Shown: piece after piece, positions 11,201-24,100 of the stretch
How positions within the stretch are numbered: position 1 is the first letter of the stretch
How the letters are laid out: each line of letters opens with the position of its first letter
Source of the DNA: Tanypteryx hageni
Taxonomy: Eukaryota > Arthropoda > Insecta > Odonata > Petaluridae
Assembly (NCBI GenBank): GCA_028673005.1
Contig: CM054117.1
Location: forward strand, 30,414,561-30,478,560
Direction: 5' to 3'
DNA: 64,000 nucleotides
Program-made: the position numbers and the translations under genes
Notes under the pieces: generated by a model
Told to the model about the DNA's origin: nothing
Databases searched by the model: none
What the model saw: the letters and a program-made list of their open reading frames with translations, nothing else

Positions 11201-13894
11201 TTCATAGATTTGTTTTTAAATGCTGAGAAATGTTATCTAATGTGGTATTTCTTGAAATTAAATTCATTTAACACATTCACTGCCTTTCAAATATTGGTGA
11301 TATTTCCCCAGGAGCCGAATTTTTAATTTTAGTTTTCATATTTGAAATCACCTTTAAATAATGAAAAATATAGGGTTTTAGTGGATATTACAAATTTACT
11401 GTAAAAATAACACACAAACTAAACAAAATAATATATAAACAACTTCCTAAATAATCCAACTTCCTAGCTAATTCAATTTCAAAATATTTTTTAAAATTCT
11501 TTTTCCATAATACCCGAAAATTTCTAAAAAGTGAAAAAAAAAATAGAAAAGTACAATTAGTGTCCATTTTAAAAAGTAAAATGCAAGATTTCCCAAAAAT
11601 AATAGAAATAGCGTAAAAAATATATAACTTTTAAAATCTCACTTAAAGACTACTCGCAAAACCGGAATCAAAAACAATAAAAATAAAACAAACGCTGCTC
11701 ACTTGAGGTCTAAACTTTCACAGATTGTCTTTCTTAGGGACATATCCCTCAGCAAAAAGCCAACAATAGAAGGAACCGCATACATTTGCAACACACATGC
11801 ATCGCCGGTCCACCACAGAAAACGTTTCTCGTTTCAAAATTATTCTCAACTTGTCTGCTTAGGATCGTATGATCATTTCATTCCATCAATTACAGAAAAC
11901 ATGTCAAATGCACACATACAGCTCAACCCTTCACTCTATTTTATGTAAGAATAGTATGGGTGCCACATGAGCTTACCCAATGACTTTGTCCTGAGACTCC
12001 TCTCTGACAATTACCATATTTACTCGCATAATTGCCCCACTTTTTTAAATACTAAAACAAGAATGGGGCAATTACACAGTTATCCCTTTTATCGTAATAA
12101 AGTGGTCTTTTCAGAATTAAGTATATGGATAATGCAATTTAAATCACTTCCTGGTATTTTGTACCTGCATAAACTGGTTTACAAGAACATTTTATTTTAT
12201 CAAAATTTAAAAATGTCTTCAAGCGAGTCACACAGTGTAAGCAATGACAGCTATCATGACCAAGGAAAGGAAAATTTATTATTTGTGATTTAAATGCTTT
12301 TCTGCACGGTAAGAGTGAGGTTATTGTTTTAAAATTTGTTTTTCAGTGACATACGTGAACTATGCTAGCGCTATCACATGATCTACACTTGGCGGTGGCT
12401 TTAAATGGTCCCAGGCAATGCAGAGTATTCCAGATGGAAGCCACATAAACTACATTAGCGCCATCAGACAGAAGCTGCATAAACTACACATGGTGGTGGT
12501 CTCAAATGGTCCTGGCCAACGCCAGGTACTTCAGCTTGTGTATGAATAAAAATAAAAATTTTAGGATAAAATAGATTTTAAGGTTCAAATAACTCTTCTG
12601 ATCACTGGTTTTTACATCCTCTCCAATACAATATTAATTTATGATTAATAAAACCAAGTAGTATTATCCATGAACCTTGATATAATTATCACGTTTTTTT
12701 ATTTTTATGTGGTTATACTGCCACAGATTTGGCTATTAGAGCCTCAATTGTAAGTGGCATCGATGTGGAAATGCATGCTCAAAATTTCAGCTTACTATCT
12801 TTTATACCTTCAGAGATATTTTTAAAAAATTAATGGACTACTAACCAACCGTGTATATTTTTCAAATCTCAAATCTAAAGGAAACAAATAGCAGCAGTAC
12901 AGAAATCAACACACTAAGTTTCAGCTTTCTACCATTTGTGGTTTTGTCACAATTTCAATTTAAGCAAGTGCACAGACATGCAGACAGAGGCCAAAGTGAA
13001 AGTATAAGTGCATTTTTTTAATAAGCTATAAAGGAAAATTAATTTTTAAAATATTCAATAATAATATTAAATCTAACAATAATAAAAGCCTACTTCTGTC
13101 CTTTTGTGGCTCCCTCTGTCATGCTATAAAAATGCGAATAACTCGATAATGGAATGAGATAATTTTTTATATTTGGCAGGAATGATTGATTTACATATTT
13201 TAAGAAGATGACAAAAAGAAATCTCGAAAAAAGTCCTAGGTTCGACTCCAAGGTAGACATTTCCATTTCCCATATGATAACATGTAAAAATTGAATTTTT
13301 GACTTGCAGGCTTTTATTCTTTTTGAGATCTAAATTAGAAAGAATTAATCTATGACCTTTGGATCTAGCCCATTTTAAAGAAAAAACTATGATGTTTCTT
13401 ATTCTGTTCATCTTTTCCCGCCTACAGTTCAAAATTCCTCATGTTAAACGCTTAATTCACATATTTTGGGAAAATCTTGGCATTTAATTGGGATATTGCC
13501 TTGCCAATCAATTACATTGTTAAGCCTCGAAATCCTATTGTTATTTCAACCATTATGGATGTCATCGTGCATTTTACAATTAGTATGAGAGAGAGAGAGA
13601 GAAGGGGAGAAATTATTTTCATAGCAACCGATGTAAACAACATTCGTTGTGTTATTTATGAGAAGGATATGAATGTAGAACATAAATCATTCGCATATTA
13701 AAATTAGGTATTTAGAATCATCGTAGAAGTACGAAAATTGAAAAAACAAATGCATAAAAGAACGAAAGTTTGTTTTCTTGCCATCCAAAGAAAGTCAAGG
13801 TATATTTGTTCATTTCTTATTTCACAAAAAGCTTTCCCGTTGAATTTCAATGGGCATCTCCCTAGTATCATTATAAATAGCTTCTTCTTACGAA

Positions 13895-13956
<62 letters not shown>

Positions 13957-15127
13957 TAAGGTACTTCTAGATATGCCACAAAACTGAAATTTGACAGGAT
14001 GATAGGTTAGGATAGGATAGGGTATGGATTTTTCGGGTTTAAAAAAAATATCATTCGGAGGGTAAAGATCGGGTTTTATTATTTTCCTTTTCATTCGGGT
14101 AAAAATCGAGTATAAATAAGTTACAGATTTTTCGATGTTTTAAAAAAAGTTCAATCTCGGGTAATTTTCGGGTTTTATTATTTTGTAATTCAGATAAAAT
14201 GATTTTTAAATAAAAATCTTGTTTAAAAATTTACAAATGTTATCACAATGAAAACTTTTTACTATATCTCAAGTATGGTTTGAAGTGTTATATCTTGTGT
14301 TAAGCGCCTCCAGTGCCGAATTGACAAAGAAATATGTTTTTAATCGGAAAAAACAGATAGATGCTGAACAATAAAGAACTTCAGCTACCATAGCAACCAG
14401 GGCAATGCTTTTCAATGGGAATTGGCAATCTGTATTATAATAGCATCACTTTAATGCTTTTTAATAGAGAAATTCTTATTGATTTCAACCAAAGACGTAT
14501 ACATATGATGACGTCATAATTTTAAAATGCGATTTATGTTATTAAATAAAAGAATGTTACTCCTTTGTATTATGGGGGTTGATGAACTGTATATAATAAT
14601 AGCTTTAATTTAGTGCTTCTAAAGAGAATCAGTGCTTATATTATAATGCAATTGATTTAAAACTACCGCGTAAACTTATAACGGCATCAAAATCCAAAAA
14701 CAGGAAATATTAGAGAATTGTGAAAAAAGGTAATGTCATGTTGGAGCTGAAATTTTAAAGTTATTTATAGCTTAGTGCAATACCAAAATAAACATTTGAA
14801 AATCTCAATGTTGTTGCAGCCATTAAAATTTTTTAAAATATAAACAGATCAATATTATTTCACTTCTAGATAAGTTACAACTTTCAAATTTGGCAGAAAT
14901 GTGTGGCTTTAGTACCCTACCGTGGAAAAAGTATATTCTTAAAATTGCAAATTTTAGGGATTGTTTTACTCTATTATTGTTACATAAGGAAAGAACAAAA
15001 ATTGGTAGAGAGGTGAAATCTTTATAATTAAAAAAATATATCCAATGATAAAATATCTCTCTGAAAAATGAATGTTTCTTCAAGGTGAGATAAAATGCTT
15101 GCAGAATGCAAGCACCTTTTACTAGTA

Positions 15128-15189
<62 letters not shown>

Positions 15190-18100
15190 GAAAAAAGGCC
15201 ATTGGTTACAATCTCTGGAAAAAATACGAAATTTCAGAAAAAGTTATATTTAAGGGGTGTTTTTGATCCCGAAGTCCAATTTTAAACATCCATAAGAAAA
15301 GCAATGAATACTGTGCAGGGCTATATATAATTGCTTTTTTAAATTATTTAAAATTAAGATACAAAGTCGGGATATTCACCATACTGTGGAAAAATTAATG
15401 AAGTTTATTTTTCTTGAAAACAGAATTCAAATCCATGCTGAATTTGCATAAAAATTTGATTTTGATTATAAAATTGAAATTTTTTCGGTCTTCAACGATG
15501 AAAAATATTAACTACCATAGCAACGACTCCAATGCCTTTCAATGGGAATTGATTTTTCATACTTTAAGAGCATTGATTTAATATAATCCATTTGATTTCA
15601 GCCAATGGCGTATACATATGACGACATGATAATTTTAAATGAATTTTTTTATCCAGATACATACTAAAAGGCACGGATGATGAAACCATAATCCTAACAC
15701 AGAAAATATCCTAATTTTTACGTAAATTTTAGTGTAACATGTAAGCTTTTGTCTTAATGATGATTATAGTTATTGCTTAAAAAGGGCAATCTGAGCCATG
15801 AAACTTGAAATTGGAAAACTTGGATGCGAAGCCGATTGCCAGAGAATTTAGAAATTCAAGGGAGGCCTTAATTTAGCAGAAAATGAAAACTATTATCTTA
15901 TTTAAATGGGCCCTGTGTAGTCAAATGCTGTTGCGTTGGTTTATTTACGAGTTTGTATCTTGGTGTAGGGTGATTTTTTGAACACTTGCAGTATGTAAGC
16001 ACTGACAACTTGTATTATTAACAACAAAAGTATCTTCTCCAAAGCCTAAAAATTATTTTCTAAATGTTTTCCCAGAAAGTTCATTAATAATTTAGTTAAA
16101 CTGGAAGACAGAAAACTAAATCTTTAGACACTACTTGCTGTTTGGTAACCACGAAGATTTACAAAATACAAAATATGTAATTACTCAATGTCTGTCGGTC
16201 TGTCTGTCCCCCCTTTTATCTCTTGAACAGTTTGTCATAGAGAGATGCTGTAAATGCCATTTTGTTTTTGGCAACTAGGAGACCCCAGGAAAACTATTTT
16301 CGTTTACATAAGTGTTCCAAGTTCAACTCCAGGAGGCAATTATATTTTCCCATATGTTTACACAGGAGTTTCGATTTTTCAAGGTGCAAGGTTTATTTCC
16401 TTCATTCATTAAAATATGTAAATGTGGACTGAATTTGTCCATTTTTGCTTTATTTGATGGATAAAACTATAAAATATCTTATTCTTATGATATTTAAATG
16501 TTACACGGAAGAATTTGTCAAAAACACGTTTCTTTTTGAAATTTTACGGCTTTTTCATACTCTTTCTGGGTGTTGCCAAGGCGACCCACATTGTTGCCTC
16601 TGATTGAATTAACCTCTATTAAGCCTTCAAATAGATGAAAGAGTTGTGTTATTCGCTTCGCACTTTTTATGAAGTTATAGTTGTAGCAACATCAAACTTA
16701 ATAGATTGGAACATTAATAATTGCAGATTATTATTATTCAATAAACTGAGTGTGGAGTGTGGGCATTTTTAACGATTGACCAAAACAAATCTTCATTATT
16801 CCAATACCAGAATGTTACCTTTTTTATAATGGAGAAGCAATTAAAATTGCACAAATAAATTATTAAAACAAACATGAAATTCAAAATGTCAGTTGTCTAA
16901 TTTTATAAGGAGAAATGGGCTATTAATACTTCTTAAAATGCAGATTTGACTGACTTCGCAAAAGTTTTTGCTGGTATCACTAGTTAAAACATAATTGTTT
17001 ACCTGATACAGAAACAGACAGTGATGAGTCTGCATTGCTTACTTCATTCATCCACAGCCATTACTTGATTTTTTCAAGATCCACAGTTAATGGTAAATTA
17101 ATCGTACAAAAGTATGCAACTAAAATTTTTGAAAAATTCTGTTTGACTTGTGACATTTTCAGAAGCCAATAGTGACAATAATTAAAATTGTCTATAGCAT
17201 CATCTACTGAGATTCTGAGAAATTCCAAGATTAGTTGTGAATTTTTGCACAAATATATTTGCAAGTTCAGAATGGTGCCAATACAAAACTAACTAATAGA
17301 GGACCATAGAAAATGGCCTCACAGCAGTTCTGTAGAAAAGAAAGTATAGCCTTATATCTGAATAAATCATCTAAAAAATAAAATTGCAAAAAAAAACATT
17401 ATTATTACTCAAAAGTATAATTCATACAGGCAACACACCATCATTTTCAACTGTAGTAAAAAGTGATGCATGATAAAGTCATTTGTGTAGCACTGCACGT
17501 TGATTCAAATAATTTATCTGAGAGTTAATAGATGGAGGTACTTTATAGTTTCATTTCATTGTATAAAAGTCATATTTTACAAATCTTATGCCAGATGTTA
17601 GGTTTTTCAATTTTTAAAAAATAATTTCCTAATTCATAGCCACTATTTAATTCATGCAAGATAGCATCAACCTTGACAAAAGTTTTAGTTGCAGGTGATG
17701 ACAATGAAATTCTGGAGGAGAAAATTAATTATACTTTTTCTAAAATTATGAAAAATATACAGCCATTGGAATAATTTAATGCTGTGTTGATGTTGTGTGT
17801 AGTGACACGAAGATTTTAACATAAAAACAGAGCTTATAATGTCATTTTATCTATCAAGATTTTAAATTTATTGAGATGGTTTTCGATGAAATTGTTTTAT
17901 TGCTTGAGGAGAAAGATAAGCATATAAAAATTAATATTATGGCAATTTTTCATGCCTGTATTAATTTTATTAAATTTCTTTTGCAACATGAATGGCTTAA
18001 GCATTTGCCAAGAAAAGTAAATTTCTTTAAATATTCAACGTACTAAAGTGATAGTTTCTGAATGTGCCTAATAAACCATCCATTGGTTAAACAATTTTTA

Positions 18101-21100
18101 AATAGCAATTACTGTAAGTTATAAGACATCTTACTTTGTTAGGTGTCAGTATTCATTTATTTTTCATACAAAAATTCATTAATACATTTTTACCAATGTA
18201 CCAGTGTCTAAAATGACAATATTTTTAATATATACACTCAACATAGTGATTTATACATTTAAAAAATTATCTATAAATCTGAATAATTTAGTGTGTTAGG
18301 AATTTTTTGTTGAACTGAAAAAGTGAAAAAAAGCCTTGTGCTCCTGACAAAACAGGTGGATTGGCACCAGAAGGGTTAATTCTGAATTAAATTTACATCA
18401 GTTGTAAAGTCTGAATATTCTAAAATGTAGAAATAAGTTTCATACATTGTTTGAAAAAGCCTTACTACACTAAGTAACATACAGTTTACATTGAGTTGCT
18501 TGATGAATTTATAAATAAAACAGCAATAGGATGACTATGCTTCACTATCATTAAAAATATCCGAATTTCAGTTCTATACAAGTGAAATTTCAATTAATGC
18601 TACATAAGAGTTCCTGAAAGGATATTTGCTAGGGAGCTGATCCATTTCTGCACTTGGCTTGCCAACTCTGGCCCCTGGTTGCTTTGCTTGCTCCAACCTT
18701 ACTCAGTCCTTTAAACTTCATCTGCCGCCTGCATTCTTCGTGATCTCTTTTAATCATTTCCTTGTATACAATGTTAATCCTCCATATAAAACGCTTATTC
18801 TGTCACTTTACATAACACTTTTTTAATGTTTTTCATAAAATAGCTAAAGATTTAAATTTGGCAGGAATCCTTCAATCACATAATAAAAGTCAATGACAAA
18901 GAAAGCCCTGAAAAAAGATCCAGGTTATAATTTCTGTTCCTTGTAGGATAACATGTTTTTTTGACATACAGACTTTCATCATTTTGCAAATAAAAATAGA
19001 AAAAATTAACCATCAATCTTTAGACCATGACTGATTTAAAGAAGAATGATTTAAGTTTCTTTTTCTTATCATCAAATTTTGCCAACTATTCACGCAGTGC
19101 TGTACAGGAAGAGGCTTATGAAGTCACCTCTTGCAAGGATGGACTACTGCAAAAGTGCTTCTGACCTGGCAAAAAAATTAGTTTTAGATGCTGCCAGGTG
19201 GATAAAAGAGTCATGGAATGATGTAGAAATTGACACTATTTGCAAATGCTTCACAAAATGTGGTTTCGGGAAATCCAAAGAGCAACAACACAAAACTCCC
19301 CAAGAAGAAAACAAAGGAATAATTCTGATGACTATTTGTGAGGCGGCAAGCATCGATGCCATTCATTTAGCAGAAAACGTGGACTGTTACAAAGATATTC
19401 CAGAAAATTGGGAATTTTCAGAAAATTGCTGATAATGGGAATGAAGAAGTTGATAAAAGTGATGAAGATGAGGTGAACGAAACCAAAGAGGCAGAAAAAC
19501 CAACAATTGATGAACTCTCTCCGCATGTCCCACTAAAAGTGGTCTCACAACTGGGGCCCATGTTTTGTTAAAATAACTGTCAGAATGAATAGAAAATTTT
19601 TTATTGTTTGGACTTTTTAGAAAACAAAATAGAGGATATAATAGAGTTTAAAAAGTTGAATCAGAAAAGCCGACAGTTTACACCAGTTTTTCAAAAACTA
19701 ATGACTTGCTAAAAGCGTCTGTGTCTTTAAGATTAAAATGAAGTTTTTGTTTTTTTAAGGGAAAAAGTTTACTTTTCATAACTTTGTGCTACATTTCAAT
19801 TGCTAATTGAATTTCTGTAGAATTATAAACAAGACAATACAAGTGTTTTCTCAGTACAAGTTCTCCCATCAGTTGGTAGCCACTTAAAGAGAGGCAGTCA
19901 GTGTATCAACTTCATGATTATCATGACATCTGAATCCAATCTGACCAGTACACATATTTCTATCCCTCATGTACTGTCACCTAAAGTGAGTATATCATTT
20001 ATTTATCAACCATTCATTTGTTTTTTAATTACTTACGTATTAACATTTTATTTTACATGCAGTTTTGGAAGGTTTTCTCTCTCTCTTAAATGCTCAACTT
20101 TATCAGTAAAGCTGTTGTTATTGTTCTTTCTGCCTGCTTACTGAGGATTTGTGGTCAAAGCGAGAAGATTTATGCCTTTTCCCCGTTTAAATAAACTTAA
20201 AATGATGAATTCAACTTGATGTGGACAAAGTTATGGACTTACGAGCTGGATCCGACTGCCAATAACTTTCGTGTTTTAAGTTCTATACAGCTTTTTAATG
20301 TGCGTGCTTAAGGCAGCTTACTGCATGAACAACCTTTTTTGAATTTTTGTAGTAGTAATTTCCTATCATTTTTGCCCCATTTTATAATTCATTTACCATA
20401 ATATGTTCTCAAATTTTATTCTATGCATTTGAAAAACTAATTATGTATGCATGAGGTTCATAAAAACATCTAATTTTTATGTTATAAATTTATGGATGTA
20501 CGTAGTATGTATTTGTAATAATATGTGATCAACGGAAAATCTCCGTGTTTTCTTAAAGTACTAGCATATTTTGTGAAATAACGTTCTTCGAGATTTCTTC
20601 ATGCCTACAGTTTGCCCTAGGTAATAATTCTGACTGCCATGTAGGCTCAACCCGTTAGACGACCACTATTTTCAGGAACCGTCAGTGGTCGCCATACACA
20701 GGTTCCAATGTATAAGAATTTTTGTTGTATTTATATTTCCTATTTTTGATCATATATTTTTTCATTTTGTATATTTATGAGACTTTGTTAGTATTTGATT
20801 CCATTGATTCAAGTTGCTATTGGGTAGAATTAGATCAACTATGTCATGCTTACAGTACCTCAAGGAAAACTAGCTATCTTTTATGGGTTGTTAAATGCTC
20901 CAGCTATCAACACATTTGTTATTTTGTCACACAATAAAGGCATGAAAGGCAAATCTAAGCTGACTAGGCATTCTTTCTTGATAAACTTGGGAGAAGCTAT
21001 GATCAGGCCCCAGCTCCAAGAACACCTCCAAATTACAACTTTGAGAACTTCCCTCCGTAAGTCCATAGCTTCACAGCTTCAACTGCCAGAGGCTTCAACG

Positions 21101-24100
21101 AGTACTGCAATCAATTTGGAGTCAAGGAATGGAAGATGCCAGCTATGCGACCGCAGCAAGGACTGCAAAACTACAGCACACTGCAAGAGCTGTCAGGAGT
21201 TTACTTGCCGGAATCATTCAGATACAATTTGCAACAAATGTTTTAAATAATTTTTTAAACTGTTTCTTTTGACTTTTTTGTTTATAAATTAAAAAATAAA
21301 CATTTGTTTGCTAACAGTTCATGGCTAAATATTTATTTTCTTCAAGGGGTACTCAGTGCCCCAGTGTACCTAAATAAGGTACCAAAACCTAGTGTACCTT
21401 ACCAGGGTTAAGAAGTGATACAGTATCTCAGGAAAATTTTCGTTAGGTTTTCAGTTTACAGAAAGGATAGTGAGACTAAAGGTGAAGGGGTCTTTATTTG
21501 CATTAAGGATGACATTGAAAGTTCCCTGGAATGGGCAATGAAGGACTGTGAGATGATGTGCATTAGAATAAATGACTCGGTATACAGAAAAATAAATTAC
21601 AGCAACATTAAGGAAAATGCCATGGTCCTTGGAAAACACATATACCTGGTCAGGCTATGATGCACAACTATATTTGAAAAGAGATTGTATTACATTGTAC
21701 AGTACAATGAATAAATTAAAAGGTGATTTCATTGTACAGTTTAGGTAGTTCAGAGCTACATTAATTGTTCAAAATTTCCACATTTTCTTGAATGCACAGT
21801 CTGGCTCATTTGAGTACAGAGCATGTAACCTTACTTAGAACAGCAGCATTGTTAACGTGACTTGAAGCATCTAAAATCCACTGAAGTAGGTTATCTCTTG
21901 TGTTAACATTCCGTTCATACACAATCATTTTCATGTGACCCCATACATGGTAATCTAGTGGAGTCAGATCGGTTGAACATGGAGGCAAATATTGTGTACT
22001 GCCACGGCCGATTCATCGGCCAGGAAACTGATCACTCAGCCACCATCTAACTTTTCTACTGAAATGTGGAGGTGCTCCATCATGCTAATAGTACATTTGC
22101 AATCGTTTTCGCAGAGGAAATAAAACCTGGTTCATTTTGTAAAAATTCAGCAGTTACAAACGCTTTCAAGTGTGCCACAAATCAAATGTCCATAATTCGG
22201 TAATCATTGCAAATCAGACACATGTTGATATAACATTTTTCACTCAAAATGACCTCCGGAATCATCTCCTGAAGTTATGACCTTGAGTCGCAGGACACCA
22301 TATATATTGATGAGGCTAATTTATTGGTTAAAAAATTTCCTTATAGATTGGTCCCAACGAGTTAAAGTAGGACAGAGTTACTCTGATGAAATTCATGTAA
22401 CATCAGGAGTTCCACAAGAGAGTGTTTTAGGACTCTTATTATTCCTGGCTTATGTATTCTTAATTATGTCAAGTCTGAGGTGCGGCCTTGCACAGACAAC
22501 TGCATTATCTATAGATGAATAAGAACGAAAAAGGACCAGGAAATTTTGCAGGAAGATACGGAGAGGGTAGCAGATTGGATTAAGTTGAACAAAATGAGTA
22601 TTAATGAAACAAAATGCAAGCACATCAATTTCACAAGTAAAAGGACCTACAATAATTTTTGCTACATACTTAATGGGTAAATGGTACAAAAAGTTGGTAA
22701 TTGTAAATACCTAGGCATTCACATAACAAAAGACCTAAAATTGGGTATACACATTGACAAATTTGTAGCAGAAGCATATTAAACCTTGCATTACATGATG
22801 CGTAATCTAAAAGGAAGTAATAAGGCAGCAAAGGAGTTAGGATGTATATTCTGGATACTTGGCAAAAATAAGGCATGGGAAGATCTAAGGAGTAGGATAG
22901 AAAAGTCAGAGTTTATTGGAAAAAAATGAGTTTAAAATTAAATTGAGGCCTCAAAAAACAAATATTACCGATTATTCTTTACTTAACAGGGGAATTTGGG
23001 GTTGGAACATGTTACCTGAAGAACTCTTCAAACCCTTACTGAAAAACGTTAAAAGATTTAAGCATAAAGTTAAGGCTGATAATAGAGAATACTGTAAATT
23101 GCAACAGATGATGATAGAGTTGGAGGAAGTAAAGGAATGCTTGATGGGGTAGTATGGTGGGGACCTCATGAGCCCCTGCTATGATAGCCCTGAAGGCCCA
23201 TCATGAACCTAAAAACTCTTAACTCCATAAAAATAAGTAACAATTTTATTGAATAACTTCTAAATTACATTTTATTGAATTGTTTATTGGTAAATTAATT
23301 ATTATTGTATGCATATATTGTGTAAATGTGTAATTCTTGAATTTTAATTAATGTATAAATCAAAGATATCTGTGGGTTCGATATTGTAGCAGTTGTCACC
23401 ACCTGGCTTTAGCCTACTTGCGACATTGAAGTTTAAATAAATAAATAAATATTACGTTTTTGCATTCATTACCTCCAAATAAAATTATACAGTGTCAATT
23501 TATTGGAGAATATTACCTATCAAATAGCACTTGAATAATTTGAAAAAAAAAATGCATATATATTTGGGATCAAACCCAGATGTACATTGTACGAGCCAGG
23601 CATGTTTTCTGCTCAGCCAAACCCATGCTTGTCAACAATTGTACAGTTAAGCCAATTACATTGCATACAATGTTTTTGCATATTTTTGACACATTTCTCA
23701 AACCTAAGGGCCCTTTCACAAAAACCCCTAGACACAGGTTTCTCTTGTCGCTCTAAAGAAGTTAGTCTAAAGGAAACCTTCACAGTGTGCAGGGGCAATT
23801 TCATTTATGTTTTATAGTGTTAATTTTTAGGAATTAATATTCATGGCAATGTCACCTATTTTCCCATAGATTTATCTGGGACATATGGTCTTTCATGTCT
23901 CAGCTGTTTTTGGGAGCATTATATTGAGAGAAAAAGAGAAACAAGAGATTCCCATTCACAAATAACCAAAGAATAAACATCAGCCAACGTCTCCATGCAG
24001 CAAGGTTTGAGAGGAAGGCCATTCAAAAAAATTTAGGTTCTAATATCCCAAGCAGAGAAATGCTGCGTTAGCAGTTGGAAGTGATGAGTGAGGAGGCAAA

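Noticed and set aside
13704..13979. Open frames of 70-120 codons across the TA arrays (also 14823-15185)
   Set aside because: They encode only Tyr-Ile runs from the microsatellites and unrelated flanks.
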